A stretch of DNA of 19,449 bases. Source: Dehalococcoidia bacterium (GTDB taxonomy: Bacteria; Chloroflexota; Dehalococcoidia; GIF9; UBA5629). How positions within the stretch are numbered: position 1 is the stretch's first letter; each line of letters opens with the position of its first letter. Of this stretch, positions 1 to 8,700 are shown piece by piece. The stretch is taken from the NCBI GenBank assembly GCA_012961565.1, contig DTZC01000143.1, positions 1-19,449 of the forward strand, given 5' to 3'. The notes beneath the pieces are model-generated. The model was not told the origin of the DNA, searched no databases, and worked only from the letters and a program-made list of their open reading frames with translations. A program made the translations under genes and the position numbers.

Positions 1-1087
1 AGAAAGTGATTATATCACCATCTTGCACAATATAGTTCTTACCTTCGAGTCTGAGTAGTCCCTGTCTTCGCGCTTCAGCCAAGCTGCCACTCCTGGCCAA
101 ATCTTCAAAGCTGACAATTTCGGCTCTGATGAATCCCTTTTCAATGTCGGAATGTATCTTACCTGCAGCTTTTAAAGCCGTGGTTCCTTTGGGTATTGTC
201 CAAGCCTTTAATTCACCGGAGACGGTGGTAAAAAACGATATTAGTCCTAAGAGCTGGTAGGAAAGCCTGATGACACTGTCAAGTGCTGGTTCGGTGAGCC
301 CCAAGGCATTACGGAATTCTTGAGCCTCATCGGTGCTTAGTTGGGCTATCTCTGTTTCCAGTTTGCCGCATAGTGCTACCACCTTGAATTGAGAGTATGA
401 GCATGCTGAACGCAACTCAGCCTCAAGAGTATGGGCTTGCGCAACCTGGTTCTCATCCATGTTGATAACTATCAACATGGGCTTAGCAGTAAGAAATTGG
501 TAGTTGGCTAGACTTTTGATTTCTTCAGGAGCTAAGCTCTGACGCCAGATAGGAATTTCATTGTCTAGTCCAGACTTAATCTTCTGGAGCAGGGACTTCT
601 CTTTCAGAAGTGAGCCACGTTCCATGCCTTTGGCTCCTTTCAGTGCGTCTTCGAGGCGTCTCAGCCTCCTTTCAATTATGCCTAGGTCGGAAACAATGAG
701 CTCCAAGTCCATGGTTGCCATGTCCCGTTTAGGGTCGATGGTGCCACTTATATGGGGTACATTGTCATCCTCGAAAGCTCTGACTACATGGAGGAGGGCG
801 TCAGCGTTACTCAGATAGTTCAGAAGTTCACCGCCAATCCCCACGACTTTGCCCAAGCCTTTGGCTATGCCGGCGATATCGACGTATCTCACCTCGGCAG
901 GTATTATCCTTTTTGGGTGGAATATGTTGTTTAGAATCTCAAGCCTAGGCTCAGGCACTTTAGAGACGCCGATGTTGGGGGTTAGAGAAGTAGAAGCATA
1001 GGCTTTGGTCTCAGCTTTGCCACCGGTGAGAGCATTAAAGATGGTGGTCTTTCCGCTCTTCGGGAGTCCAATGATACAGATTTCCAC
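1..1087 (-). CDS. ychF: Ribosome-associated ATPase YchF/Ola1 (3' end cut by window edge)
   Basis: Obg-family P-loop NTPase that binds ribosomes and, unlike most relatives, prefers ATP. The translation starts at GTG 1087 (VEICIIGLPKSGKTTIFNAL), giving a G1 loop G-L-P-K-S-G-K-T-T close to the N-terminus. The switch II region reads YVDIAGIAKGLGKVVGIGGE. The G4 position is N-M-D-E rather than N-K-x-D, the change known to relax guanine specificity in this family. The C-terminus reaches NYIVQDGDIITF, the end of the TGS domain, so 362 codons are visible and probably only three or four residues plus the stop are missing. The GTG start is preceded by a GGGGG tract six or so bases upstream; the nearby ATG and TTG are out of frame. 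It is divergent from rpsF. Confidence 0.95.
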   Translation of the reverse strand, partial: MEICIIGLPKSGKTTIFNALTGGKAETKAYASTSLTPNIGVSKVPEPRLEILNNIFHPKRIIPAEVRYVDIAGIAKGLGKVVGIGGELLNYLSNADALLHVVRAFEDDNVPHISGTIDPKRDMATMDLELIVSDLGIIERRLRRLEDALKGAKGMERGSLLKEKSLLQKIKSGLDNEIPIWRQSLAPEEIKSLANYQFLTAKPMLIVINMDENQVAQAHTLEAELRSACSYSQFKVVALCGKLETEIAQLSTDEAQEFRNALGLTEPALDSVIRLSYQLLGLISFFTTVSGELKAWTIPKGTTALKAAGKIHSDIEKGFIRAEIVSFEDLARSGSLAEARRQGLLRLEGKNYIVQDGDIITF

Positions 1088-1107
1088 AACATCCCCCTGT
1101 TAATACC

Positions 1108-1137
1108 AATATAAGCCAGAAGTGGTGGAAAATGCAA
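1108..1137 (-). promoter_or_regulatory. Possible promoter for ychF
   Basis: On the minus strand a -10-like TATATT (1108-1113) lies 18 bases below a weak -35-like TTGCAT (1132-1137). It would give a leader of about 15 bases before the GTG start. The -35 match is poor, so this is tentative. Confidence 0.35.
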
Positions 1138-1159
1138 GGAGTGGCTGAAAGGACAAAGG

Positions 1160-1189
1160 TTGTTGCCGTTTTCTTCGATATGCTATAAT
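1160..1189 (+). promoter_or_regulatory. Promoter of the rpsF operon
   Basis: Perfect -10 TATAAT at 1184-1189, preceded by TGC, an extended -10 arrangement. TTGTTG at 1160-1165 lies 18 bases upstream as a -35; TTGCCG at 1163-1168 is an alternative with a 15-base spacer. Transcription would start near 1196, giving a leader of about 27 bases before rpsF. This is probably the main promoter for the genes that follow. Confidence 0.75.
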
Positions 1190-1222
1190 GTGTCCACTTT
1201 TGAGCTTCGAAGGAAACAGTAG

Positions 1223-1510
1223 ATGCCTAGCTATGAACTGGTACTCATCATCAGCCCTGAGGTTGCTGATGATGAGGTTGGTAGTCTCATAAATAAGATT
1301 AGCGAGTTGATTGGCAGGATTGGCGGGAGTGTCGATGAAGTGACTCACTGGGGGAGAAGGAAGCTAGCTTATCCTATAAAGCGATTCATGGAGGGGAATT
1401 ACGTGCTGGCGAAGCTAAAGCTAAGACCAGCTGTAGTTAAGGAGTTAGATGCTAATCTTCGCCTTTCTGGCGAGGTTTTGCGTCATTTGCTAATAAGGTT
1501 AGCGGACTAA
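1223..1510 (+). CDS. rpsF: Small ribosomal subunit protein bS6
   Basis: 95-residue bS6, a protein of the 30S platform that binds beside bS18. The N-terminus MPSYELVLIISPEVADDEV and the segments VDEVTHWGRRKLAYPIKRF and GNYVLAKL are characteristic of the family, and the length is normal. The ATG is supported by GAAGGA at 1209-1214 with an eight-base spacer. It is first in the run rpsF-ssb-rpsR, the standard bacterial order. The gene for its usual fourth partner, bL9, is not present after rpsR; rpmH follows instead. Confidence 0.97.
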   Translation: MPSYELVLIISPEVADDEVGSLINKISELIGRIGGSVDEVTHWGRRKLAYPIKRFMEGNYVLAKLKLRPAVVKELDANLRLSGEVLRHLLIRLAD

Positions 1511-1528
1511 GGGTACAAGGAGTGTGGT

Positions 1529-1939
1529 ATGGTAAGCTTGAATAAGATTATGCTGATAGGAAATGTAGGGACTGACCCTGAGATGCGCTTCACGCCGAGC
1601 GGTAATCCAGTGACCTCGTTTCGCGTTGCCACAAGCAGAGTTTACACAACGGCTGAAGGGGAACGCAGACAGGAGACAGAGTGGTTCACCGTAGTTGCTT
1701 GGAGGAAGCAAGCTGAAAGTTGTAACCAGTTCTTGAGTAAAGGGCAGCGGGTATATGTTGAAGGGAGTCTGCGTACTCGTGTTTGGGAGGGGAGAGACGG
1801 GCAAAAGCGTGTTACCGCTGAAGTAATTGCCAATAGGGTTCTGTTTCTTGAAAGGCAAACTGCGGCACCCCTTCCTGGCGAGGAGGTTCCGACAGAAGCT
1901 GCTGAGGAGGAAATAGAGCCCGAAGATCTACCTTTCTAA
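1529..1939 (+). CDS. ssb: Single-stranded DNA-binding protein
   Basis: 136-residue SSB. The OB fold occupies about residues 1-105, with the family patterns LNKIMLIGNVGTDPEMRFTP near the N-terminus, TEWFTVVAWRKQAE in the middle and KGQRVYVEGSLRTR after it. A short acidic linker leads to the C-terminal tip PEDLPF, the conserved docking peptide for partner proteins (usually DDDIPF). The ATG at 1529 has AAGGAG at 1517-1522. It sits 18 bases after rpsF and 33 before rpsR, so it is cotranscribed with both. This length fits a single-OB SSB that works as a homotetramer. Confidence 0.97.
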   Translation: MVSLNKIMLIGNVGTDPEMRFTPSGNPVTSFRVATSRVYTTAEGERRQETEWFTVVAWRKQAESCNQFLSKGQRVYVEGSLRTRVWEGRDGQKRVTAEVIANRVLFLERQTAAPLPGEEVPTEAAEEEIEPEDLPF

Positions 1940-1972
1940 AGGTTTGATTGTTGAGAGGAGGAAAAGAATAGC

Positions 1973-2269
1973 ATGGCGGAAGGCGAGGGGGCTAGAGAGA
2001 TCAAGGAGAAAGGGCGTCGCTTTGTTTTCAAACCCAAGGTGTGCCCCTTTTGTGCTGAGAAGATTGAAATAGACTATAAAGACGTGTCCAGACTGCGGCG
2101 GTATATTTCTCAAGACCGGGCTAGGATTGAACCGCGTCGCCGAACGGGCACTTGCGCTAAACATCAGAGGCGACTGGCATTAGCCATCAAGAGAGCCCGT
2201 TTTCTGGCTTTGTTACCCTATACTCCAGACCATATCCGCCTGTGGAGCGATTCTAGAGGCGAAACGTAA
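1973..2269 (+). CDS. rpsR: Small ribosomal subunit protein bS18, zinc-binding form
   Basis: 98-residue bS18. The core from about residue 22 carries CPFC (Cys24, Cys27), [14 protein letters not shown], and [19 protein letters not shown] with Cys61 and His64. The four ligands mark the zinc-containing (C+) version of the protein; zinc-free bS18 paralogs lack them. There is an N-terminal extension of about 20 charged residues before the core and a tail of about 15 residues after the usual end at LLPYT. AGGAGG at 1956-1961 supports the ATG. Its product pairs with bS6 on the 30S platform. The stop is 17 bases before the GTG of rpmH. Confidence 0.96.
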   Translation: MAEGEGAREIKEKGRRFVFKPKVCPFCAEKIEIDYKDVSRLRRYISQDRARIEPRRRTGTCAKHQRRLALAIKRARFLALLPYTPDHIRLWSDSRGET

Positions 2270-2286
2270 TTCCAGGAAAATGGAAG

Positions 2287-2427
2287 GTGCCTAAGAGAAC
2301 TTATCAGCCAAAGAGAATTTCAAGGGTACGCAAACACGGCTTCCGTGCCAGGATGGCGACTAGGGGAGGGCGGAGGGTGTTGAAGGCAAGGAGACTCAAA
2401 GGACGGTGGCAGTTAACTCCGGTTTAG
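2287..2427 (+). CDS. rpmH: Large ribosomal subunit protein bL34
   Basis: A 46-codon reading frame from GTG 2287 to TAG 2427. The translation begins [19 protein letters not shown] and continues through [17 protein letters not shown] to a C-terminus GRWQLTPV. This is bL34: KRTYQP, the [11 protein letters not shown] block and the basic GRxVLxxRRxKGR helix are all present. AGGA at 2274-2277 serves as ribosome binding site. It is followed four bases later by rnpA, the near-universal rpmH-rnpA pair. Confidence 0.97.
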   Translation: MPKRTYQPKRISRVRKHGFRARMATRGGRRVLKARRLKGRWQLTPV

Positions 2428-2431
2428 CGGT

Positions 2432-2794
2432 ATGGCAAAAAAATGGGCTTTAACTAAAAGAGCCCAGTATTCAGCTGTCTACAAATCAGGTAAAGCCTGG
2501 GCAGACAATCTCATAATTATAAAAATATTGCCTAATCAGCTAGAATATAGCAGGTATGGGTTTTCTGTGTCCAAGGAGGCTGGCAAGGCAGTAGTGCGTA
2601 ATCGGATTCGTCGCTTGCTTAGGGAAATAGCTCGCACGGTGTTGGTAAAGCCGGGGTGGGATATTGTGTTTATTGCTAGAAAAGCAACATCAGCGGCTGA
2701 CTATCATCAGCTTGAGAAGTCAATAGTCACATTACTCTCGCAAGCTGATTTGCTGGCAGACCAAGATGAAATGGTTTGTTCTGGAGTTGATTAG
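2432..2794 (+). CDS. rnpA: Ribonuclease P protein component
   Basis: 120-residue protein subunit of RNase P, which helps the catalytic RNA bind the 5' leader of pre-tRNA. The RNR signature is [12 protein letters not shown] (Arg56-Asn57-Arg58). The opening region [20 protein letters not shown] and [18 protein letters not shown] match the family. Its start lies four bases after the rpmH stop with no strong Shine-Dalgarno, so translation is probably coupled. Its last 29 bases overlap the start of yidD in another frame, an overlap common in this pair. Confidence 0.95.
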   Translation: MAKKWALTKRAQYSAVYKSGKAWADNLIIIKILPNQLEYSRYGFSVSKEAGKAVVRNRIRRLLREIARTVLVKPGWDIVFIARKATSAADYHQLEKSIVTLLSQADLLADQDEMVCSGVD

Positions 2795-2975
2795 ACTGTA
2801 TCAATGCACGATATCACGAGTTACCCCACCGTCTTGTCGTTTTGCCCCTACATGCTCTCATTATGCTTATGAGGCAATAAGAAGATATGGGCTAGCCAAA
2901 GGGTCCTGGCTGACAATGAGACGTTTGGCGCGCTGTCATCCTTGGTCTAAAGGTGGCTATGACCCGGTGCCGTAA
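2766..2975 (+). CDS. yidD: Membrane protein insertion efficiency factor YidD
   Basis: 69 residues, the normal size. Signature segments are [20 protein letters not shown] (Cys24, Cys30) and [14 protein letters not shown] at the C-terminus. YidD is a small cationic protein with an N-terminal amphipathic helix (here [11 protein letters not shown]) that associates with the inner face of the membrane and aids YidC-dependent insertion. It overlaps rnpA by 29 bases. yidC itself is one gene further on, separated by the propeller gene. Confidence 0.95.
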   Translation: MKWFVLELIRLYQCTISRVTPPSCRFAPTCSHYAYEAIRRYGLAKGSWLTMRRLARCHPWSKGGYDPVP

Positions 2976-3004
2976 TGTCTGATAATTTTTGAAAGCATGG
3001 GACG

Positions 3005-4228
3005 ATGAAGATGATTACTACCTGTATTAGCAAAGTAAAGAAGGTTTCAGCCTTGTTGCTTCTGGCTGCAGTGTTGCCCACAGCGAGTGCTGGCTGTGCT
3101 GGACCAGCATGGCAGGGCTGGTCGGGGTTTGCCAGCTACGATGGCATGCTTTACCTTGGGTCAATGAGCGGTGAAGTCATTGCGTTGAATGTTTTAGCCC
3201 GAAGTGAAGAGTCAGATTTTCCTGCTGAAGGAGAATGGCGAGTTACTGCTGTCAAAGCTCCGATTCCCTCCGGTGGGATGTGTGGTCCTATGGGTTGTGC
3301 TCCAGTGGCACCGCCGGTGATTATTTATACTACCCCAGCCGTGACCGACGACCTGGTCTATGTTGCCACATATGCTGGTGATGATGGTAAAGTGATGGCT
3401 ATAAACAGGCTAGCTCCTGGTTACGATGAGGAAGGCAACCCTTCGTGGAAAAAACGGGGAGAGTGGGTGTATCCGCAAGCGCAAAACAAGTTTATCGGAG
3501 CTGTCGTTGGTAGCCCAGTGGTAGCTGGTGATACAGTCTATGTTGGCAGCTCTGATGGCAAAGTCTACGCGCTGGATGCTGTTTACGGTGAGGAGAGATG
3601 GGAATTTGATACTGGGGGGAAAATATGGACGTCTCCGGTGGTGAAGGACGGTGTTGTTTACGTCAGTAACTATAACCACAAGTTTTTCGCTTTGGATAGT
3701 GTTGATGGTAGTCCTATATGGGAGGTTGAATTGCCGGCGGCTGTTGCTTCATCTCCAGCAATTGCTGGGGGGAACCTAGTTTTTGGCACTTTTGATAATC
3801 ACTTTTATGCTGTTAGCACTGATAATGGCAAGACAAAGTGGACATTTAGCGGTGGCAATTGGTTCTGGGCAACTCCAGTAGTAAGGGACAATGTGATTTA
3901 TGCCGGATGTCTTGATGGTAAGGTTTACGCCCTTGAGGCAGGTCATGGTGGGAAGCTATGGGAATTTTCTGCTGACAGTCCTATTATATCGGCGCCGGTG
4001 TTATTGAATGGCTTTCTTGTAGTGGCTTCAAAGTCGGGAGAGCTTTACATACTTGAGACTGGCAGTGGTGATAGTATAAAGACCATCTCTATCGGGGCTT
4101 CAGTAATGGCCCCCCTTTATGGGGAAGATAACATGGTCTATGTTCATGCGCGAAATCGGTGCGTTTACGGTGTGGATATCCAAAAAGGAGAAAAGGTCTG
4201 GGAATTCTGCTATTCTGAAATTGAATAG
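3005..4228 (+). CDS. PQQ-like (BamB-type) beta-propeller lipoprotein or secreted protein
   Basis: 407 residues. Residues 1-30 form a signal peptide (basic start, LLLLAAVLP core) ending at SAG-Cys31, a loose lipobox without the usual Leu at -3, so either lipid anchoring or secretion is possible. From about residue 40 there are about eight repeats of 40 residues with the pattern P-VV-x-D-x-VYV-x(3)-DGKVYALDA-x(2)-GE-x-WEF (for example 170-200, 210-240, 250-280, 290-320), the PQQ-enzyme repeat of an eight-bladed propeller. A cysteine-bearing insert, GMCGPMGC, lies at 91-98. No catalytic dehydrogenase domain is seen, so a binding or scaffold role is likely. It sits between yidD and yidC, eight bases before yidC, which suggests a job in membrane-protein assembly. 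That role is inference. An ATG at 3011 is an alternative start. Confidence 0.85.
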   Translation: MKMITTCISKVKKVSALLLLAAVLPTASAGCAGPAWQGWSGFASYDGMLYLGSMSGEVIALNVLARSEESDFPAEGEWRVTAVKAPIPSGGMCGPMGCAPVAPPVIIYTTPAVTDDLVYVATYAGDDGKVMAINRLAPGYDEEGNPSWKKRGEWVYPQAQNKFIGAVVGSPVVAGDTVYVGSSDGKVYALDAVYGEERWEFDTGGKIWTSPVVKDGVVYVSNYNHKFFALDSVDGSPIWEVELPAAVASSPAIAGGNLVFGTFDNHFYAVSTDNGKTKWTFSGGNWFWATPVVRDNVIYAGCLDGKVYALEAGHGGKLWEFSADSPIISAPVLLNGFLVVASKSGELYILETGSGDSIKTISIGASVMAPLYGEDNMVYVHARNRCVYGVDIQKGEKVWEFCYSEIE

Positions 4229-4236
4229 GACTCGTT

Positions 4237-5097
4237 ATGGCTGAACTGTGGAATACTATTATCTTGGAGCCGGTGCTCAATAGCCTGATTGCACTGTGTG
4301 CAGCACTGGGTGGTAGCTTCGGACTAGCAATCATCGTTCTTACGGTCATCGTTCGGTTGGCCTTACTTCCGCTCACCATACGGCAGACCCGGTCAACCAA
4401 AATCATGCAGTCGTTGCAGCCAAAAATTCAGGAAATCCAGAAGAAATATGCCAAGAACCAGCAGAAGTTGCAACAAGAGATGATGAAGCTTTACAGAGAG
4501 GCGGGAATAAACCCTCTTGGCTGTCTCTGGCCTATGCTTATTCAATTGCCTATTTGGATTGCTCTCTATCAGTCGATTATGCAAGCCTTGGCAGCTACTC
4601 CAGAGAACTTGTTAAATTTGTCACAGCACCTTTATTCTTGGGCAGCAGTGGGGCAAGCGGTGCCCCTGAACGAGCAATTCTTGTGGCTTCGACTGTCACG
4701 CCCAGACCCGAATCTCATTCTGGCTATATTGGTAGGTGGCACGATGTGGGTGCAGCAGAAGATGGTGTCGCCCCCTGCGACTGACCCGAGGCAACAGTCC
4801 ATGACTAGTATGATGACGCTGATGATGCCGTTGATGTTTGGTCTGTTCACCTTATCTTTCCCCAGCGGGCTAGCTCTGTATTGGGTGATTTCGAATATTA
4901 TAGGTATAGTAACTCAGTATTTTATTGCCGGTGGCTGGGGCTATCTAAGAGCTCCTTCTCTTGCCAGACAGGTGCCACCTCAAAAAGTGCCAACGGCATC
5001 ACAACGACCATCAAAGACGTTGCAGAAAGCAGCAGAACCGTCCAAGACCATAAAGAAGGCAACCGAGGGGAAAAAGCGAGGTCTTTTTGGTAAATGA
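4237..5097 (+). CDS. yidC: Membrane protein insertase YidC (short, Oxa1-like form)
   Basis: 286 residues. The first membrane helix, about 26-48, carries the family's groove arginine in LTVIVRLALLPL (Arg40). The cytoplasmic helical hairpin follows (QSLQPKIQEIQKKYAKNQQKLQQEM, about 58-82), then GINPLGCLWPMLIQLPIWIALY, and later helices ending FPSGLALYWVISNIIGIVTQYF. There is no N-terminal periplasmic domain, as in monoderm-type YidC. The last 40 residues are a Lys-rich soluble tail ending KKRGLFGK, able to contact ribosomes. AGGA lies seven bases before the ATG. The stop overlaps the jag start by four bases. Confidence 0.96.
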   Translation: MAELWNTIILEPVLNSLIALCAALGGSFGLAIIVLTVIVRLALLPLTIRQTRSTKIMQSLQPKIQEIQKKYAKNQQKLQQEMMKLYREAGINPLGCLWPMLIQLPIWIALYQSIMQALAATPENLLNLSQHLYSWAAVGQAVPLNEQFLWLRLSRPDPNLILAILVGGTMWVQQKMVSPPATDPRQQSMTSMMTLMMPLMFGLFTLSFPSGLALYWVISNIIGIVTQYFIAGGWGYLRAPSLARQVPPQKVPTASQRPSKTLQKAAEPSKTIKKATEGKKRGLFGK

Positions 5098-5741
5098 GAG
5101 AGCTGGAAGTGGGTGGCAAAACAGTTGATGAGGCTATCCAGATAGCGCTGGAGCAACTAGGCGTCAGCGAAGACCGTGTCGAAGTTATCGTGCTAAAGAA
5201 AGGTAGAAGTGGCGTTCTGGGGGTAGGGGCTGAAGAAGCCAGGATTAGGGTCAGACTTCTACCTACTGGTGGCGAGAAGGCTGATGTGATTGAGATGGCT
5301 AAAGAAGTTGTGAGCAAGTTAATTGAGTCAATGGGTCTTACAGTTAATCTTTCGGTGCCCCAGCCCGCTAGCGGCGAATTACCCGTGATTCTAAATATCG
5401 AGGGCGACGACCTAGGTATTTTGATCGGACGTCGGGGTCAGACTCTAGCATCGCTACAATATATTGTCAGGCTGATAGTTGCTGAAAAGCTAAAGATGTG
5501 GGTGCCGATTAATATTGATGTTGCCGGGTATAAGAAGCGCCGTTATGAGTTTCTGCAAAATCTTGCCTTGCGTTTAGCCGACCAGGTGAAGAAGAGCAGG
5601 CGCTTGATAACTCTTGAGCCAATGCCAGCGGATGAACGGCGTGTTATCCATCTAACCCTGGCTGACCATCCAGATGTTACCACACAGAGTATGGGTGAAG
5701 GTGAAGCGCGGAGAGTCGCTATTCTGTTAAAGAAGCACTAG
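5094..5741 (+). CDS. khpB: RNA-binding protein KhpB/Jag
   Basis: 215 residues with the standard three domains. The Jag-N domain (1-50) includes GKTVDEAIQIALEQLGV and KKGRSGVLGVG. The KH domain (about 85-155) has the GxxG loop IGRRGQ at 111-116. The R3H domain (about 160-215) has the Arg182-x3-His186 motif in ADERRVIHLTLADH. The family binds RNA and influences cell elongation and division in Gram-positive bacteria. The ATGA overlap with yidC indicates translational coupling, and yidC-jag is a widely conserved pair. The stop is two bases before ileS. Confidence 0.95.
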   Translation: MRELEVGGKTVDEAIQIALEQLGVSEDRVEVIVLKKGRSGVLGVGAEEARIRVRLLPTGGEKADVIEMAKEVVSKLIESMGLTVNLSVPQPASGELPVILNIEGDDLGILIGRRGQTLASLQYIVRLIVAEKLKMWVPINIDVAGYKKRRYEFLQNLALRLADQVKKSRRLITLEPMPADERRVIHLTLADHPDVTTQSMGEGEARRVAILLKKH

Positions 5742-5743
5742 GC

Positions 5744-8700
5744 ATGTTCCGACCGGTAAGCAGCAAAGTAAACCTGCCTGAGCTCGAGAGCAATATCCTG
5801 ACCTTCTGGAAAGAGCACCAAATTTTTCAAAGGAGCGTAGAGGCTCGCCGGGGAGCTACGCGGTTCACAATGTATGAAGGTCCACCGACGGCTAATGGCA
5901 GCCCAGGCATCCACCTTGTGCTATCTCGAGTGTTCAAAGACATTATTCCGAGATACAAGACGATGAAGGGTTGCTATGCTCCCCGCAAGGGAGGGTGGGA
6001 TACTCACGGGTTGCCGGTGGAGCTTGAGATAGAGAAAATGCTAAACCTTTCCAGCAAAGCCCAGATTGAAGACTATGGTGTAGCTAAATTTAATGCCCAC
6101 TGTCGAGAGAGTGTCTTCAGGTATTTGGAAGAATGGGAAGCTATGACTGAGAGAATTGGCTTCTGGTTGGACCTGGAGAATGCATACAGAACTCTGGATA
6201 ATAGCTACATTGAATCCTGCTGGTGGGCACTGAAACAGTTATGGGATAAGGGCTTGATTTATCTGGGTTATAAAGTTACCCCGCACTGTCCTCGCTGCGG
6301 CACATCCCTCAGTTCTCACGAAGTGGCTTTAGGCTACAGAGATGATGCTGAAGACCCCTCAGTTTACATAAAATTCAAACTTGTCCCAAGCTCAGTAGCG
6401 ACGACAGTCCTTGAGCCTTTTTTCAATAGCTTTCTGCTCAAGCCTGCTTACTTGTTAGCCTGGACTACCACGCCCTGGACACTCCCCGGGAATACTGCCT
6501 TAGCTGTGGTACCAGATGCCGATTATTCGGTGATGGAGGGAAAAGACGACCATCTTATTGTGGCTTCTGTCCTTGTAGAGAAAGTAGGGCTCGCAAACTA
6601 TCATGAGGTTATCAAGGTCAAGGGGGCAGATATTGCAGGCGTACAAAAAGGTCTGAGATACGCTCCGCTGTTCAATCCACACAAGTATAGTATAGAAAGA
6701 AGGCAGTTTAGACGGTATTACGAAACGAAAGACACATGGCATGTGGCTCTTGAGATTCAGCCGGAGGACAAAGATTTGTCCTTCCCGGTTATCGATGCCG
6801 ATTTTGTCTCTCTTGAGGAAGGCACTGGAATTGTCCATATTGCTCCTGCTTTCGGTGAAGTTGACTTTGAAGCAGGAGAAGATAATGACCTGGACTTTGT
6901 TCAACCTGTAGATTTAGAGGGTAAGATTACTGGGAACTATCCTTTCGCTGGTAGGTTTGTGAAAGATGCTGACCCTCTTATTTTGGAATACCTTAAGTCG
7001 AGAGGTTTGCTTTATCGAAGTGAACGAATTACTCACACCTATCCTTTCTGTTGGCGATGCGAATCACCGCTTCTCTACTATGCTAAGAAAAGCTGGTATA
7101 TAAAGACCTCAGCCAAGAAAGACATGCTTGTCTCAGGCAATGCCCAAATCACGTGGTATCCAGAATATATCAAACATGGTCGCTTTGGTAACTGGTTGGA
7201 GAACAATGTTGACTGGGCTTTTTCTCGGGAGCGCTATTGGGGCACGCCCTTGAATATCTGGAGTTGCACAGGCTGTGGCAACTATGAGTGTGTGGGCAGT
7301 GTTAACGAACTGAAAGCAAAACCAGATGTGGAGGGCTTGGTTGAGCCGCTAGACTTGCATCGCCCCTTTGTGGATGACATCGTTTTCTCCTGCTCCAGAT
7401 GTGGTGGAAGGATGAAACGACAGATTGAAGTCATTGACTGCTGGTTTGACTCAGGTGCCATGCCTTTTGCTCAATGGCATTATCCCTTTGAAAACGTAGA
7501 TGTTTTCAGCTCTAGTTTTCCTGCTGACTATATAAGTGAAGCCGTCGACCAGACACGCGGATGGTTCTACAGCTTGCATGCCATATCTACACTGATTTTC
7601 GATCGTCCTTGCTTCAAAAATGTCATTTGTTTGGGACATATCTTGGATGCTCAAGGAGAGAAGATGAGCAAGGCTAAGGGGAATGTAGTTGACCCGTGGT
7701 CGATACTGAACAGCTATGGCGCCGACGCCTTGCGTTGGTATCTGGTTACTTCTTCTCCGCCAGGTAATGTACGCCGATTTTCCAGTGAGGCGGTAGGTGA
7801 GGTATTACGCAATTTCCTCCTCACTCTCTGGAACACCTACTCCTTTTTTGTAACTTATGCTAATATCGACCGCTTTGACCCTAAAACGACAGTAGCTCAA
7901 TCTTTTTCTGACCTAGATAGGTGGGTGCTTTCCAGGTTAAATCAGCTTATCATAGATGTGGATGAGGCTCTAGAGCATTATGACCCTACCCTTGCAGGAC
8001 GGAAGATTGAAGCATTTGTTGATGAGCTTTCTAACTGGTATGTGAGGCGAAGTCGGCGGCGCTTTTGGAAGAGCCAGAGCGATGCTGACAAGATGGCGGC
8101 TTACACTACCTTGTACCATTGTTTAGTCACTTTGTCCAAGCTGTTAGCCCCTCTAGCCCCATTTATCGCCGAGGAAATCTATCGCAATCTGGTATGCTCT
8201 GTCGACTCTGAAGCTGTGGAAAGCGTACATCTAACTGATTTTCCAGTTGCAGACAGAACTCAGATTGACGAGAAATTGGTCAATGCTACACGTCTGGCTA
8301 TTCAGATATGCGGTCTAGGGCGTGCTGCTAGAGCCAGAGCGGCTATAAAAGTGCGCCAGCCCTTATCCAAGGCGCTGGTTAAGGTCAGGTCGGCAGATGA
8401 GGAGAAAGCCCTGCAGAGATTATCCTATCAAGTGCGGGATGAGCTCAACGTCAAAGAAATTAAATTCAGCGTAGGAATGAAGAGCGTTGATGAGAGTTCC
8501 GGTTATGTTGTGGCCGTCGACGGGGACTATTGGGTGGCCATAGCTACAGAGCTTTCACCTGAGTTAAAGGCTGAAGGTTTGGCTCGTGAAATTGTACGTC
8601 GGTTACAAACCATGCGCCGCGCCGCCGGTCTGGATATCGCAGACCATATTATCATTTATTACCAGGATGGAAAGGCAATTCAACAAGTAATGGCCAGGTT

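Noticed and set aside
561..934. Two plus-strand ORFs at the left end
   Set aside because: They are antisense to ychF, whose conserved protein sequence accounts for the region.
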